Shown piece by piece: positions 48,361 through 55,550 of a stretch of 64,000 nt of DNA; the stretch's first letter is position 1; every line of letters begins with the position of its first letter. The stretch is from QHXQ01 sp963788965 (GTDB lineage Bacteria > Acidobacteriota > Blastocatellia > Pyrinomonadales > Pyrinomonadaceae): the NCBI GenBank assembly GCA_963788965.1, contig CAWBIK010000005.1:186001-250000 (forward strand), given 5' to 3'. Both the position numbers and the translations under genes were made by a program. The notes beneath the pieces were generated by a model. That model did not search any database. It had not been told where the DNA came from and saw nothing but the letters and a program-made list of their open reading frames with translations.

Positions 48361-48540
48361 ATGAACGCCTACGGCACCGGCGGTACGGCCGGCCGCGTGG
48401 CGGCGCTGATAGCAGTGGCCGTGACGGAGTCGGTCAGGGGGGCCGAGTACAACCCGGCCTTCGTACTGTTTGAAATTACGAAGGAGTATATCGAGCTTCT
48501 GGTCCGCCAATGGTCTGCCAACCAGCCCCAATTAGGGTAA
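48361..48540 (+). CDS. Small ORF, unknown
   Basis: 59 residues ('MNAYGTGGTAGRVAALIAVA', 'FVLFEITKEYIELLVRQWSA'). Composition looks protein-like, with a mixed hydrophobic/charged pattern, but there is no clear ribosome site and no family recognised. It may be a fragment of a longer lost gene. The rest of the 48296-48722 gap is AT-rich with no recognisable feature apart from the right end of the IS110 element. Confidence 0.3.
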   Translation: MNAYGTGGTAGRVAALIAVAVTESVRGAEYNPAFVLFEITKEYIELLVRQWSANQPQLG

Positions 48541-48722
48541 TTATATAGTTGACTCATCCAACTAGAAATTCTAGCAACTCATGAATAAGCAAGAATGGAA
48601 CTGCTGCCAATGCTGTTGCTGCCCAAAGTGCTAGGATGTAGTTTATCAATTTGGGTGTGGAGTACATTAGATTTCTTTTTGTTGGGGAACTGCTATGAAA
48701 ATTGGCCGGTGAAGCAGGTCAC

Positions 48723-49961
48723 TCAAGCAGCCTCCGGCAGCGCCTCGACCGTCACTTTCAAGCCCATCCCCTCCAACCTCTTAATCAAGCGTTGCTGTTG
48801 CGTCTGCTGATACTGGCGATCAAAGTAGTCGCCGCCCAGTTCACGATAGTCTGCTCTTTGGGCGAGCACATGGTAGGCGATCACCAGCAGGCTATGCGCG
48901 ACGGCGACCAAAGCTTTGTTTTTGCCCATCCGCTTGATTAAACGGTGATACTGTGCCGCCAGGTAGGTGTTCTTCGTATGCGCTGCGGCCCATGCCGCTT
49001 GTGTGATCGCGGCTCTCAGGTAAGGACTGCCTTTCGTCGTCTGCCCGGAGCGCCGCTTGCCGGCTGATTCGTTGTTGCCCGGACACAAGCCCGCCCAACT
49101 CGCCAGATGAGCATCGGTGGGAAAGCGCGTCATATCCACACCGATCTCGGAGACGGTCACTTCGGCGACGCGCAGCCCGATGCCAGGAATGGTCTGTAAC
49201 AACCTTACCGCCTCAGGGACGAAAGGGTCGGCGCTCTCGGCCACCTCCTTCATGAGCTGCTCGCCGACGCGTGCGGTCGCCGCTTCCAACTCGGAGAGAC
49301 GGATAAGTAGTTCGTTCAGGACGAAGCGTTGGGCAGGAGTCAGGCGGTTCGTCAGCGCGCGGCGAAGTTCGAGTTTCTTCTCTCTGAGAGAACCGCGTGC
49401 TAATTCGACCAACTTCTCGCTGTCCTGCTCCCCATCGGCGAGCGCACGCAACATTAAGCGCCCCGAAACACCGAGCACATCCGTCGCGACTTGCCCTAGC
49501 TTGATGTTGGCGCTCTCGATCAGTTTCTGGATGCGATTAGCGACCGCCGTGTGCTCTTTGATGAGCGTCTGGCGGTAGCGCGTCAACTCCCGCAGTTCAC
49601 GAATCTCCAACGGCGGGATGAAACTGGCGCGCAGCAGCCCATGCCGGAGCAGGTCGGCCAGCCACTCGCAGTCGCGCACATCGGTCTTTCTGCCGGGCAT
49701 AGCTTTGGCGTCGCGGGCGTTGACGAGGATGACCGTGAGCACGGCTTCGAGGATATTAAAGACCGGTTTCCAGTAGACGCCTGTGCTCTCGATGGCGACG
49801 TGCGTGCAGCCTTCTGAGATGAGCCAATCCGAGAGACGCAACAGGTCGTCGGTCATCGTCGAGAAGGTGCGGGTCTGCCGCTTGCCTTGTTTGATGAGGC
49901 AAGCAACGGCGGTTTTTGCATGGACGTCGATGCCGCAGCAATACGGATAAAGGACTTGCAT
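48723..49961 (-). CDS. IS110-family transposase (copy B, distinct lineage)
   Basis: 412 residues. ATG 49961 has AAGGAGGA just upstream; the frame is open to 50210 but that part is non-coding left-end sequence. DEDD domain: 'CCGIDVHAKTAVACLIK' (Asp12), 'VAIESTGVYWKPV', 'DAKAMPGRKTDVRDCEWLAD'. C-terminal domain: 'LLQTIPGIGLRVAEVTVSEI', 'WAGLCPGNNESAGKRRSGQT', 'YLRAAITQAAWAA'. Intact and plausibly active. About 90 residues longer than copies A and C and not closely related to them. Confidence 0.95.
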   Translation of the reverse strand: MQVLYPYCCGIDVHAKTAVACLIKQGKRQTRTFSTMTDDLLRLSDWLISEGCTHVAIESTGVYWKPVFNILEAVLTVILVNARDAKAMPGRKTDVRDCEWLADLLRHGLLRASFIPPLEIRELRELTRYRQTLIKEHTAVANRIQKLIESANIKLGQVATDVLGVSGRLMLRALADGEQDSEKLVELARGSLREKKLELRRALTNRLTPAQRFVLNELLIRLSELEAATARVGEQLMKEVAESADPFVPEAVRLLQTIPGIGLRVAEVTVSEIGVDMTRFPTDAHLASWAGLCPGNNESAGKRRSGQTTKGSPYLRAAITQAAWAAAHTKNTYLAAQYHRLIKRMGKNKALVAVAHSLLVIAYHVLAQRADYRELGGDYFDRQYQQTQQQRLIKRLEGMGLKVTVEALPEAA

Positions 49962-50100
49962 CTGATCCTCCTTCGACTGACGGATGAGCCGCCGGCGTGA
50001 GAGCCTTGCTGGAAGGAAGAATCTGCTATGCGTGCTCGCTCCCGATGGAGCAGCAACAGTTGGTGAGTCCTCGAAGGCTCTCCGGGTCAAGCTATTCAAC
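49962..50100 (-). ncRNA. Putative bridge RNA region of IS110 copy B
   Basis: Non-coding left end upstream of the transposase. It contains a 9-bp inverted repeat (GAGAGCCTT 49999-50007, AAGGCTCTC 50074-50082) that could close an RNA fold of about 84 nt. CTGCTATG (50023-50030) inside it recurs in the right end at 48690-48697, which may be a donor guide, although an 8-nt match in such a window could be chance. Element ends are not established. Confidence 0.4.
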
Positions 50101-50223
50101 GGACTCAAGACGGTACCAAGTAACCCCGACCTGTTGGCCGCCGACGGCTTGGCGCAATCATACGCGCGCAGGCGAAGATTTTCATCGCCGGTGGAGAAGC
50201 GTCGATTCATCGCAGCTATTCAC

Positions 50224-50479
50224 GGCCTTAAAGAGCATACAATCCAAAACACCCACTCCGGCGTGCGCGCGAAGCAGACGGCGCGTGCCACGATGCAGCG
50301 TGACGAGCGGTTAACTATCGTGACGATAAACGCCAGCTTTTTTAATTCCGACGAAGGTGAACAGTTCATCTACGTCCAGCGTCTCGGGCCGCTTTGTGGC
50401 AGAAGTCAGTGCTTGCGTTTGCAACTTCATATGAGCGGCGGTGACCCACTTGGCGACTGATTGCGGATTAACTCCGAGG
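50224..50479 (-). pseudogene. IS1-family transposase remnant
   Basis: Minus-strand translation in two frames gives 'LGVNPQSVAKWVTAAHMKLQ', 'KRPETLDVDELFTFVGIKK' and, after a one-base shift, 'AFIVTIVNRSSRCIVARAVC'. This is the HTH end and start of the DDE domain of an IS1-type transposase, overlapping the part lost from the fragment at 4760-5083. The + strand ORF over this segment is only its shadow. Truncated at 50479, exactly where an attC-derived segment begins. Confidence 0.7.
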
Positions 50480-50485
50480 AGGGGC

Positions 50486-50590
50486 GGTCGAACAACTCAT
50501 TGCAGCGGAGCGGACTCAACCGGCTTGTCATCCGTTAGCTTGGCCGTTGCTCACAATGCTGCCCGCCCGCTGAATTCGGGCGTTAGGCGC
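50486..50590. repeat. attC site
   Basis: Left arm GAACAACTCATTGCAGCGGAG, loop with 'TTGTCATCCG', right arm CCGCCCGCTGAATTCGGGC and core GTTAGGCGC (50582-50590). The arms pair well. The core is nearly complementary to GCGCCTGAC at 51041, which closes the following cassette. Confidence 0.85.
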
Positions 50591-50613
50591 TCGCGCGTTA
50601 ATGTGGAGGAGAT

Positions 50614-51024
50614 ATGAACAAAACGTTTGTAAAACCCAGCTTGATGATCGTTATCTGCCTGCTATTAGCCTCTGTGGCTCTCGTGAGCGGACGGCCGCAA
50701 AGGACTCGCATACCCGCGGTCGAACAGTTCGAGACCCGTTGTGGCTGGTTCAGTAATCCGACACCCGCCAACGCCTCGTTGCATGATCGTGCTGGCGAGT
50801 GGGTCATCGGGGTGCAGGGCGGGTATCAAGCTGAAGGCGCTAGGCCGTCCTTCAAATCGGGGCAATGGGTGGCGACGAACGGCCACTACGGTCACGGATG
50901 CGCGTGCCTACGGCTACGGGTCAATCGTGCGACCCATGAGGTGATAGAGATCGAAAGTGCCCGCGCGCGCCCGTTGGCTGCATGCCGTCGAGATCGCTCA
51001 TTGCGGAAATGGGGATTTAGGTGA
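50614..51024 (+). CDS. DUF4087-like secreted protein (cassette)
   Basis: 136 residues; GGAGGAGA lies 7 bases upstream of the ATG. A signal peptide ('LMIVICLLLASVALVSG') precedes a small domain with 'RCGWFSNPTPANASLHDRAG', 'EWVIGVQGGYQAEG' and 'HYGHGCACLRL', which fits DUF4087. Function unknown, probably periplasmic with a disulfide. The cassette is bounded by GTTAGGCGC (50582) and GCGCCTGAC (51041), in the standard orientation. Confidence 0.75.
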   Translation: MNKTFVKPSLMIVICLLLASVALVSGRPQRTRIPAVEQFETRCGWFSNPTPANASLHDRAGEWVIGVQGGYQAEGARPSFKSGQWVATNGHYGHGCACLRLRVNRATHEVIEIESARARPLAACRRDRSLRKWGFR

Positions 51025-51040
51025 GAACCATTATCAAGCC

Positions 51041-51130
51041 GCGCCTGACAACGCCATGCACCCGACCGCAAATAGCGCGGCCTTCGTCGGCAAGACGCCA
51101 TGCCTGATACATTGAAGGCACAGCGGGTAA
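51041..51130. repeat. attC site, left part (split by IS110 copy C; right part 52350-52367)
   Basis: GCGCCTGAC with left arm ACAACGCCATGCACCCGACC, ending CAGCGGGTAA at the IS border. On the other side of the IS comes TGCCGGGC and the core GTTGTACAGC (52358-52367). Joined, the right arm GCGGGTAATGCCGGGCGTT pairs with the left arm, restoring a full attC. Confidence 0.82.
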
Positions 51131-51146
51131 GATACTGTGTTCTTTG

Positions 51147-52120
51147 TCAAGCCTTCTTTGCCCACTCTGGATCGAACGGCTCGCCAGTCTTGAGCACCCC
51201 GTAGGCAAGATGGATGAGCTTGCGCATCGCCGCGCCGATGATCGCCATCTTGCTCTTACCCCTTTGACGCAGGCCCTCGGCCCATTGTTGAAAGAAAGGG
51301 CTGCATCGCAGAGCAGTCACTGCCGGGAAGTAGAGCGCACGGCGCAAGCGCGCGTTGCCGATCTTTGAGAGTCGCACCCGCCCCTTGACGGAGCTGCCCG
51401 ACTGCCGCTCCCGCGGCACAAGACCCGCGAAGGCTGCCACCTGCCGTGCACTCTTGTACTGCTTGATGTCGGGGACTTCGGCTAAGAGCGCCGCGGCTGT
51501 CGTCTCCCCGATGCCGGGGATGGAGTCGAGCAGTTCGCGCTGACGCCGCAGCCCCGGGTGGCTACCGATGTGGTCGCGGATGAGCGCCTCCGTCCGCTTG
51601 ATCTGCTCGGCGAGGTAAGCGAGCATCTGCTCGACCGACTCACGCACGGCCCCGACTGAGATGCCGGAGGAGAGGCGGTTCTCCTCTGCGGTGCGCATTT
51701 CGATCAATGCCTCCAGGCGGCGCACAAGCGCTTGAAGTTCCTGCCCTTCACGCTCAGGCGGGCGCCAGGCTGGGGCCTGCGTTCGCCGCAGAAGCCTGCG
51801 ATTAGCGCGGCGTCAACGCGGTCGGTCTTCGTGCGCGAGAGGTGGCTCTGCGCGTAGGCTTTGATAACCGCCGGGTTGACGACACTCACTAGATGATCCT
51901 GCTCGTGCAGGTAAGTGGCAAGGGAATCGCCGTAAGTGCCGGTCGCCTCCATGCAGGCATGCACCTGCTTGCCCCCCTGCTTCTTCAGCCAGTCGGAGAG
52001 TTGCGAGAAGCCAAGAGGGTTGTTGGAGAAGACCTTGTGACGGAGCTTGCCGCCTGCACGGACGAGGCAGGCGTTGAACTTCAACTTCGCGACGTCGAGG
52101 CCGAGCGGCGGTAGGTTCAT
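51147..52120 (-). CDS. IS110-family transposase (copy C, one frameshift)
   Basis: Homologue of 2218-3192. ATG 52120 starts 'MNLPPLGLDVAKLKFNACLV'. The DEDD motifs ('ACMEATGTYGD', 'TDRVDAALIAGF') are in one frame; 'VRRLEALIEMRTAEENRLSS' to the C-terminus ('SIPGIGETTAAALLAEVPDI', 'IGNARLRRALYFPA') are in another. The break is a single base near 51774. Either a decayed copy or a sequencing error; a programmed shift is unlikely because copy A has none. Confidence 0.88.
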
Positions 52121-52349
52121 GATCTTGCTCCCGGTAGTTGCGGCGCCCGGCCAGCCTTGCTAATGCAGGCTCTGCTCTTGGATGAGCGGCCATGAGATAC
52201 TGTCCGGCCTCGGGTGGCGCGCGCAAGATGGAGGCGCCGGGGGCTTAATCTCACCCTCGGGCTTTGGAGCCGGATGCCGGGCACAGTCTCACCGGCGCCT
52301 CGTGTGCGGTCGAAGCTTGCCGCTTCGAGCCGCGTGAGTCAACATACAA
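52121..52349 (-). ncRNA. Putative bridge RNA region of IS110 copy C
   Basis: Same layout as copy A: a perfect 7-bp stem-loop TCGAAGC-TTGCC-GCTTCGA at 52310-52328, 190 bp from the transposase start, with three covarying pairs against copy A. GATACTGT at 52196-52203 equals the right terminus 51131-51138. A GCCGG/CCGGC stem (about 52277-52295) sits beside the hairpin where a target-binding loop would be. Structure is seen; function is inferred. Confidence 0.6.
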
Positions 52350-52387
52350 TGCCGGGCGTTGTACAGCTCTCACATTTTGGAGGGACC

Positions 52388-52957
52388 ATGGGAGGACCCG
52401 CTATTTTCGTGATCGATATGCTTAACGATTGTTTCGGTCATGCCGAGCTTGACCGAATGCGCGCAGCACTCTGTTCGTCGATAAATCACTTGACGGCTTT
52501 AGCGCGTGCAAAGGGGTTCCCCGTAATTTGGGTTCGACAGGAGTTTGAGTCCGACCTAAGCGACGCCTTTTTGGACATGAAAAGGGAGAATATCCGAATG
52601 TTTATCAAGGGCACTCCCGGCCCGCTTATTCTTGATGAGTTGGTACGTGACGATTCGGATATCGAGGTAGTCAAAAAACGGTATAGCATGTTCTACGGCA
52701 CGGGTTTGGAGTCGTTACTTCAGGAGCTTGAGACGGATTCGCTTATTCTTGCCGGCGTCAATACTCACGCTTGCATTCGAACAGCAGCAATAGATGCTTA
52801 TCAAAGAGATTTTCAGGTGACTATAGTCCGTGAATGTGTAGCATCGAAAGACTTGAAGCATCACGAGATAACCATGGATTACTTAGATGGCGGAATTGCG
52901 ACTCTGGTGACGCTCGGCGAACTCCAGAAGCAATTCGGTGCTGAAGACGCCGCATAA
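52388..52957 (+). CDS. Isochorismatase-like (cysteine) hydrolase, cassette-encoded
   Basis: 189 residues. ATG 52388 has GGAGG 8 bases upstream; the longer open frame runs into IS110 sequence. Catalytic triad of the family: Asp in 'AIFVIDMLNDCF', Lys in 'IEVVKKRYSMFYGT', and Cys in 'AGVNTHACIRTAAIDAYQ'. Likely a nicotinamidase/isochorismatase-type amide or ether hydrolase acting on a small molecule; substrate unknown. It begins directly after the attC core at 52358 and ends at a short attC-like site, and is AT-richer than its surroundings, so it is a gene cassette. Confidence 0.88.
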   Translation: MGGPAIFVIDMLNDCFGHAELDRMRAALCSSINHLTALARAKGFPVIWVRQEFESDLSDAFLDMKRENIRMFIKGTPGPLILDELVRDDSDIEVVKKRYSMFYGTGLESLLQELETDSLILAGVNTHACIRTAAIDAYQRDFQVTIVRECVASKDLKHHEITMDYLDGGIATLVTLGELQKQFGAEDAA

Positions 52958-52986
52958 CAATGCGCCGCTGAGCTTGACCGTTATGC
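52952..52986. repeat. Short attC-like site
   Basis: GCATAACAATGCGCCGCTGAG and the terminal GTTATGC form perfectly complementary ends around only 21 bases. This is shorter than a functional attC and looks like a site whose loop region was deleted between two cassettes. Confidence 0.45.
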
Positions 52987-53005
52987 TTCTGTCGGAAGGT
53001 TGTGA

Positions 53006-53365
53006 ATGATAGCGATTAGAAAAGCGGAAGAGTCCAACTTCGACGCCATCTGGCGCATCTTCCATCAAGTCGTGCGGCGTGGTGACACGTACACCTATGA
53101 CCCGGAGACGACGAGAGAGCAGGCTCATTCAATCTGGATGTCGGGCGGCCACACAACCTATGTGGCCTGCGTCGATGACCGGATTGTTGGGACATACATT
53201 CTCAAGCCGAATCAGCCCGGACTGGGCTCTCACGTGGCGAATGCCGGGTATATGGTATGCGTTGATGGGCGAGGTAAAGGCGTGGGCAGGGCCATGTGTG
53301 AGCACTCGTTAGAAGAGGCCCGGAGGAGGGCGAGCGGCTCATGCAGCAGTTGGGATTCAGATTGA
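53006..53365 (+). pseudogene. GNAT acetyltransferase, truncated (cassette)
   Basis: ATG 53006 opens 'IAIRKAEESNFDAIWRIFHQ' and reaches the acetyl-CoA motif 'VDGRGKGVGRAMCEHSLEEA', then loses the C-terminal strands. The frame ends 'GSCSSWDSD', while another frame gives 'LMQQLGFRLINRAG', resembling the usual 'LWQ.LGF' end. So a small deletion plus frameshift removed the region in between. Another short open stretch ('HPLYIAAFDDITANVKAILS') follows before 53470. The rest of the gap to 53596 shows nothing. Confidence 0.7.
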
Positions 53366-53596
53366 TCAACCGGGCGGGCGAGCGAGTCGATTAGCACCCG
53401 CTGTACATTGCCGCCTTCGACGATATTACAGCCAACGTCAAAGCAATCCTATCGCCCCCGCTAACTCAATAAACATGGGCTAAATTTAGCCACTAAGCGC
53501 CAGATAAAAAGGCGCGCCCATCTCTGATTCTTCGACTCCCTGTTGTCTTCGCCACACGCGCTTGTTGGCCTTTCAGCGAACTGCGACAAGCACAGC

Positions 53597-54493
53597 CTAG
53601 TTGTCAGTGGGGTCGGCGTGGCCGAGCGCGGCGTCGAGTTCCGCTTCGATGATGGACGCGGCGACGGGCGCGAGTCGTTGGAAGTCGAACAGTTGCGGGT
53701 CGAGCAGGTGCGACGGCACAGCGTTGCCGAGCGCGGTCAGCATCGAAGCGCGCACGTGCGGAATCTCTTGTTCGAGGTCCGCGATCAGACGTTTGACGCG
53801 CGCGCGTTTTAGATTCTGTTGTGAGCCGCAGAGGTCGCACGGGATCAAGGGAAACTGTTTCAGCGCGGCATACTCCGCAATGTCTTGCTCGCGGCAGTAG
53901 GCGAGCGGGCGGATGACCGTGTTGCGCCCGTCGTCCGAGCGCAAGATGGGCGGCATCGCTTTGAGCGTGCCGATGAACAGAAAGTTCAACATGAAGGTGG
54001 CGATGATGTCGTCGGCATGATGACCGAGCGCGATCTTGTTGCAGCCTTCTTCGACCGCCGTTTGATAGAGGATGCCGCGCCGCAAACGCGCGCAGACCGA
54101 ACAGTAGGTCTTGCCTTCGGGCACAAGTCGCTTGACGACCGAATAGGTGTCGCGTTCGACGATGCGAAAGGGCACGCCGCGCGCGGTTAAATAATCGGGC
54201 AGGACGTGCGCGGGAAAGTTCGGTTGTTTCTGATCGAGGTTGACCGCCAACACGTCGAACCTGACCGGCGCACGCTCGCGCACGTCCAGCAACAGATCGA
54301 GCAACGTGTAGCTGTCCTTGCCGCCGGAGAGGCAGACCATCACGCGGTCGCCGTCCGCGATCAAACCGAAGTCCTTGATCGCCGCGCCCATCTGGCGCAG
54401 TAGTTTCGTCTTAACTTTGCTCTCGACAAACATCTTGCTCAGTATCGCCGATGACGACGTTTGCTTCAACCGTTCGTTGCGCTGCCATCGCAT
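53597..54493 (-). CDS. ttcA: tRNA 2-thiocytidine biosynthesis protein TtcA
   Basis: 298 residues. Adenylating PP-loop 'CLSGGKDSYTLLDLLLD' (SGGKDS at 56-61). Cys131-x2-Cys134 in 'YCSVCARLRRGILY' and Cys222 in 'IPCDLCGSQQNLKR' match the three ligands of the TtcA 4Fe-4S cluster. 'ALGHHADDIIATFMLNFLFI' is family-specific. It thiolates C32 of certain tRNAs in the cytoplasm. Housekeeping gene marking the return to chromosome after the cassette region. The exact start within the first 25 residues is uncertain. Confidence 0.94.
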   Translation of the reverse strand: MRWQRNERLKQTSSSAILSKMFVESKVKTKLLRQMGAAIKDFGLIADGDRVMVCLSGGKDSYTLLDLLLDVRERAPVRFDVLAVNLDQKQPNFPAHVLPDYLTARGVPFRIVERDTYSVVKRLVPEGKTYCSVCARLRRGILYQTAVEEGCNKIALGHHADDIIATFMLNFLFIGTLKAMPPILRSDDGRNTVIRPLAYCREQDIAEYAALKQFPLIPCDLCGSQQNLKRARVKRLIADLEQEIPHVRASMLTALGNAVPSHLLDPQLFDFQRLAPVAASIIEAELDAALGHADPTDN

Positions 54494-54682
54494 CGCAATA
54501 ATCTCTCAATCCGTATGCAACCAGCCGCCGCGAAAGCGGGCGTATAGTCTGGGGCATCGAAGCATTCCTTCAGTGAGAGGAACCAGTTAGGGGCGTTGGG
54601 CTTTGGGGGAGCCTGGCGTCCCTTTCCTTTTTACGCCGACGCCGCCTCACGCCAAACAGCAAGTTGCGCTAAGATACACGGC

Positions 54683-55231
54683 ATGAAGTTCAAGTCAATA
54701 ATCGCCGCGCTGGTTGGCTGCGCAGTTCTATTGCCGGCCCTTTGCGTAAACGCAGGCGCGAACGGTGTCGGCGTCGTGCGCGCGGCGTATGCGGCTAACG
54801 GCTTAGCAGCGGGGCAGACGACGCGCCACAAGTCGCGGCCGAAGATTAAACGCGGGGCGGTGAAAAAGATGAACGACAAGGACAAAGCAGCGACGCCGCG
54901 ACGCCTCGCGGTCGGCGCGTGGGGCGGTCAGCACATGCGCCTGTCCGTGCGCGCCGACGGGGCCGATATCGAGTTTGACTGCGCCCACGGCACGATTGAC
55001 GGCCCGCTCACGCTCACGCCCGACGGGCGCTTCGACGTAAGCGGTACGTTCATCCGCGAAGGCGGCCCCGTCCGCATCGACATCAAGCCGACGGGCCGCC
55101 CCGCGCGCTATGAAGGCAGCCTCACGGGCCAGCAACTCACGTTGAAGGTGACGCTGACGGAAACGGCCCAAGACGCCGGCACGTTCACACTCACACGCGG
55201 CAGCGAAGGTCGTCTCTGGAAGTGTCGCTGA
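54683..55231 (+). CDS. Small exported protein of unknown function
   Basis: 182 residues from ATG 54683 ('MKFKSIIAALVGCAVLLPAL', cleavage after 'VNAGA'). A basic linker ('RHKSRPKIKRGAVKK') leads to a beta-rich domain: 'GAWGGQHMRLSVRADGADIE', 'FDCAHGTIDGPLTLTPDGRF', 'GRPARYEGSLTGQQLTLKVT'. The pattern is that of a small lipocalin-like or barrel domain found in soil bacteria; no named family. The frame is open from 54596 but without a signal there. The 319-bp gap after it (55232-55550) shows no gene. Confidence 0.75.
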   Translation: MKFKSIIAALVGCAVLLPALCVNAGANGVGVVRAAYAANGLAAGQTTRHKSRPKIKRGAVKKMNDKDKAATPRRLAVGAWGGQHMRLSVRADGADIEFDCAHGTIDGPLTLTPDGRFDVSGTFIREGGPVRIDIKPTGRPARYEGSLTGQQLTLKVTLTETAQDAGTFTLTRGSEGRLWKCR

Positions 55232-55550
55232 AGCAGTACGCGCGCCACGCTGGCAAGCAATCGCTTAACCGGCACAGATAGAATAGAACTTAACCCGCGC
55301 TGCCGCCGGTTGACAGACGGCCAATAGAAATATTACTTTCGCTGCGTCAAGTTTTTCCCTACCAAGGGGTGTCTATCGCCTGCAACGCCGGTACTGATCG
55401 GCCTGTCCCTACATTCCGGTAAGACTTGCCTTACGGCTTTGCCGCTCTAGACGTAGCGTAGTCTTCCGCACTTCGCGTCCAAGCGATGTTCCGCGCTTTG
55501 GACTTCGACGCGTCCGACCCACAAGGATCAATTCAGAAAGCCCAGTTCCT

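Larger units (their letters stand above)
51131..52349 (-). mobile_element. IS110-family insertion sequence (copy C), inserted in an attC site
   Basis: 1,219 bp, the same length within one base as copy A and with the same termini on the + strand (GATACTGTG at 51131, GTCAACATACAA ending at 52349). It splits an attC right arm between GGGTAA and TGCCGGGCGTT, the position equivalent to that of copy A. Sequence identity to A is moderate, so these are sister elements that inserted independently into like targets. Confidence 0.88.

Noticed and set aside
48595..48810. Plus-strand ORF of 71 residues
   Set aside because: Runs into the antisense of the IS110 copy B transposase; no ribosome site.
49984..50460. 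Plus-strand ORF of 158 residues
   Set aside because: It is the shadow of IS110 left-end sequence and of an IS1-type transposase remnant on the minus strand.
51704..51780. Programmed frameshift in IS110 copy C
   Set aside because: The sister copy A is a single continuous ORF and no slippery heptamer is present; a single-base lesion or error is simpler.
54590..54605. attC core (GGGGCGTTGGGC)
   Set aside because: No complementary arm or inverse core nearby; lies between ttcA and an ordinary gene, so probably chance.
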